From an uncultured Opitutaceae bacterium (GTDB taxonomy: Bacteria > Verrucomicrobiota > Verrucomicrobiia > Opitutales > Opitutaceae), in contig CALFNJ010000238.1 in NCBI GenBank assembly GCA_937902865.1, forward strand, positions 1 through 6,269: a DNA stretch of 6,269 nt. The letters run 5' to 3'. The position numbers and the translations under genes were made by a program. The notes under the pieces are model-generated. The model worked only from the letters and a program-made list of their open reading frames with translations. It made no database searches and had not been told where the DNA came from. Below are positions 5,262 through 6,269 of the stretch, piece after piece (position 1 is the stretch's first letter; every line of letters starts with the position of its first letter).

Positions 5262-5316
5262 TGTAGTCCGAAATTCCCCGTAGCACTCCGCCTCCAGGCC
5301 AATACCCCGCCGGAAA

Positions 5317-5832
5317 ATGAAGCTCCAGATTCGTACCTGCCGTCTGCCGGACGATCTCGTGATCCTCACGGAGATGCTGCACCGCGCCTATGCGGAACTG
5401 GCGGCACGCGGCTGGAGATATTCCGCCACTCACCAGACCCCGGAGGTGACCGAGCGCCGGGTGAAGGCGGGCCATTGTTTCATTGCGGAAATGGATGAAA
5501 GGCTCGCGGGTACGATCACGGTGAAGCGACCGAATCCCAAGTCCACGTCCGCGACGTATCGCGAGGCCGCGACGTTCATGTTCGGACAGTTTGGCGTCGA
5601 TCCGGCGTTTCGCGGGCGGGGCGTCGGCCGGGCCCTGCACGAGCACGCCGTCCAGTTTGCGCTGGCGAACGGCGCCACGGCGATGGCCCTGGACACCGCG
5701 GTGCCGGCGACGCACCTCATCGAGCTCTATGCGAAATGGGGTTATCGGGAGGTGGAACGCTGCCAATGGAACGATACCAATTACGAGAGCGTCATCATGA
5801 AGAAGGACCTCAAGCCGGCCCACGCGCCATGA
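5317..5832 (+). CDS. GNAT-family N-acetyltransferase (third of three), coupled to the PLP enzyme
   Basis: A 171-residue acetyltransferase. The signature region is FGVDPAFRGRGVGRALHEHAV at about residues 92-112, with acetyl-CoA loop R-G-R-G-V-G at 99-104. CFIAEMDERLAGTITVK (54-70) is the preceding hairpin, ALDTAVPATHLIELYAKWGYREV (124-146) the C-terminal half, and LYAKWGY the usual L-Y-x-x-x-G-F/Y block. It differs from the other two GNATs outside the shared motifs, so it is not a recent duplicate of them. ATG 5317 is the first start in frame; only CCGGAAA stands in front of it as a poor ribosome site. Its stop overlaps the next start in ATGA (5829-5832), which implies translational coupling and perhaps a shared amino-acid-related substrate. 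Confidence 0.87.
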   Translation: MKLQIRTCRLPDDLVILTEMLHRAYAELAARGWRYSATHQTPEVTERRVKAGHCFIAEMDERLAGTITVKRPNPKSTSATYREAATFMFGQFGVDPAFRGRGVGRALHEHAVQFALANGATAMALDTAVPATHLIELYAKWGYREVERCQWNDTNYESVIMKKDLKPAHAP

Positions 5833-6269
5833 ACCACCGCATTCGCATCGAGGCCATTCGCGAGGCCGCCGGGGTGATCGATCCGGTCTTTCTGCACTCG
5901 CCGCAATTTGTCGCGGAGTCGCTGTCGCGGCTCGTAGGCTGCCGCGTCGTGGTGAAGGTCGAGACGGTCAATCCCATCCGCTGCTTCAAGGGGCGGGGCG
6001 CCGACTACATGGCCTCCAAGCTGCCGGCGGGCGCCCGCGTGATCACGGCGAGCGCGGGCAATCTCGGCCAGGCGATGGCCTACGCGTGCCGGCGGCGGGG
6101 CCAGAAGCTGACGGTGTACGCGGCGACGACGGCCAATCCGCTCAAGATCGAGCGGATGCGGATGTTCGGGGCCGAGGTGATTCTGCACGGCAAGGATTTC
6201 GACGAGGCGAAGATCGAGGCGAAGCGGGTCGCGCAACGCGATGGAGCCCGGATGGTCGAGGACAGCCTC
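5829..6269 (+). CDS. Fold-type II PLP enzyme, threonine/serine dehydratase-like (partial, runs off window)
   Basis: The first 147 residues are present, with no stop before the window ends. NPIRCFKGRGADYMASKL at about residues 48-65 holds the Schiff-base lysine Lys54 in the C/S-F-K-x-R-G-A motif of threonine dehydratases and their relatives. TASAGNLGQAMAYA at about 73-86 is the S-A-G-N-x-x-Q phosphate- and substrate-carboxylate-binding loop. TTANPLKIERMRMFGAEVILHG at about 100-121 is the usual 'P-x-x-K...M-x-x-x-G-A-E-V' segment. Such enzymes deaminate L-threonine or L-serine to 2-oxo acids using pyridoxal phosphate; some act on hydroxyaspartate or other amino acids. Cysteine before Phe-Lys replaces the common serine. 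A regulatory ACT domain, if any, would lie beyond the window. It overlaps the GNAT stop by four bases. Confidence 0.9.
   Translation, partial: MNHRIRIEAIREAAGVIDPVFLHSPQFVAESLSRLVGCRVVVKVETVNPIRCFKGRGADYMASKLPAGARVITASAGNLGQAMAYACRRRGQKLTVYAATTANPLKIERMRMFGAEVILHGKDFDEAKIEAKRVAQRDGARMVEDSL

Noticed and set aside
4697..5823. Long reading frames on the minus strand (4697-5302 and 5164-5823)
   Set aside because: They lie opposite GNAT, HIT and membrane-protein genes, are rich in Arg, Pro and Ser as antisense GC-rich frames are, cross the hairpin and 8-mer repeat, and show no domain.

Overview
This window is a GC-rich stretch of bacterial chromosome (roughly 60% GC by eye) in which every supportable gene is on the + strand. 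The lipoprotein signal points to a bacterium. The short scattered repeats and the mix of small enzymes would suit a free-living soil or freshwater bacterium of the Verrucomicrobia/Planctomycetes type. That placement is an impression from sequence style, not a demonstrated assignment. No rRNA, tRNA, CRISPR array, phage gene or intact transposase was seen.

Layout: 1-869 holds a small two-helix membrane protein and an NADPH-dependent FMN reductase-like flavoprotein. 937-1766 holds a four-helix membrane protein and a small lipoprotein with a beta-sandwich-like domain. 1767-2103 is a scarred region: a short dispersed repeat, then a ~136 bp element with 25/26 bp inverted ends, then a second copy of the first membrane protein that has lost its 5' part. 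2190-3462 holds a GNAT acetyltransferase, an antibiotic-biosynthesis-monooxygenase (ABM) fold protein and a two-helix membrane protein. A second copy of the dispersed repeat follows. 3581-4871 holds a second GNAT, a zinc-ribbon protein and a HIT-family hydrolase. 4929-5316 holds a tiny membrane protein, a strong hairpin and a CTTCGTGG-type repeat. 5317 to the end holds a third GNAT, overlapping by four bases the start of a fold-type II PLP enzyme (threonine/serine dehydratase-like) that runs off the window.

The genes do not form one recognisable pathway. They look like an accumulation of small, self-contained accessory enzymes (three unrelated GNATs, HIT, ABM, flavoprotein) between small membrane or exported proteins. 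Only the last GNAT and the PLP enzyme are arranged as a tight translationally coupled pair. The layout recalls an integron cassette array, but no attC sites were found. The most notable non-coding signals are the 33 bp repeat that twice sits 16-17 nt behind a stop codon, and the inverted-repeat element abutting the truncated gene copy. I did not find convincing evidence for a new multi-gene system.
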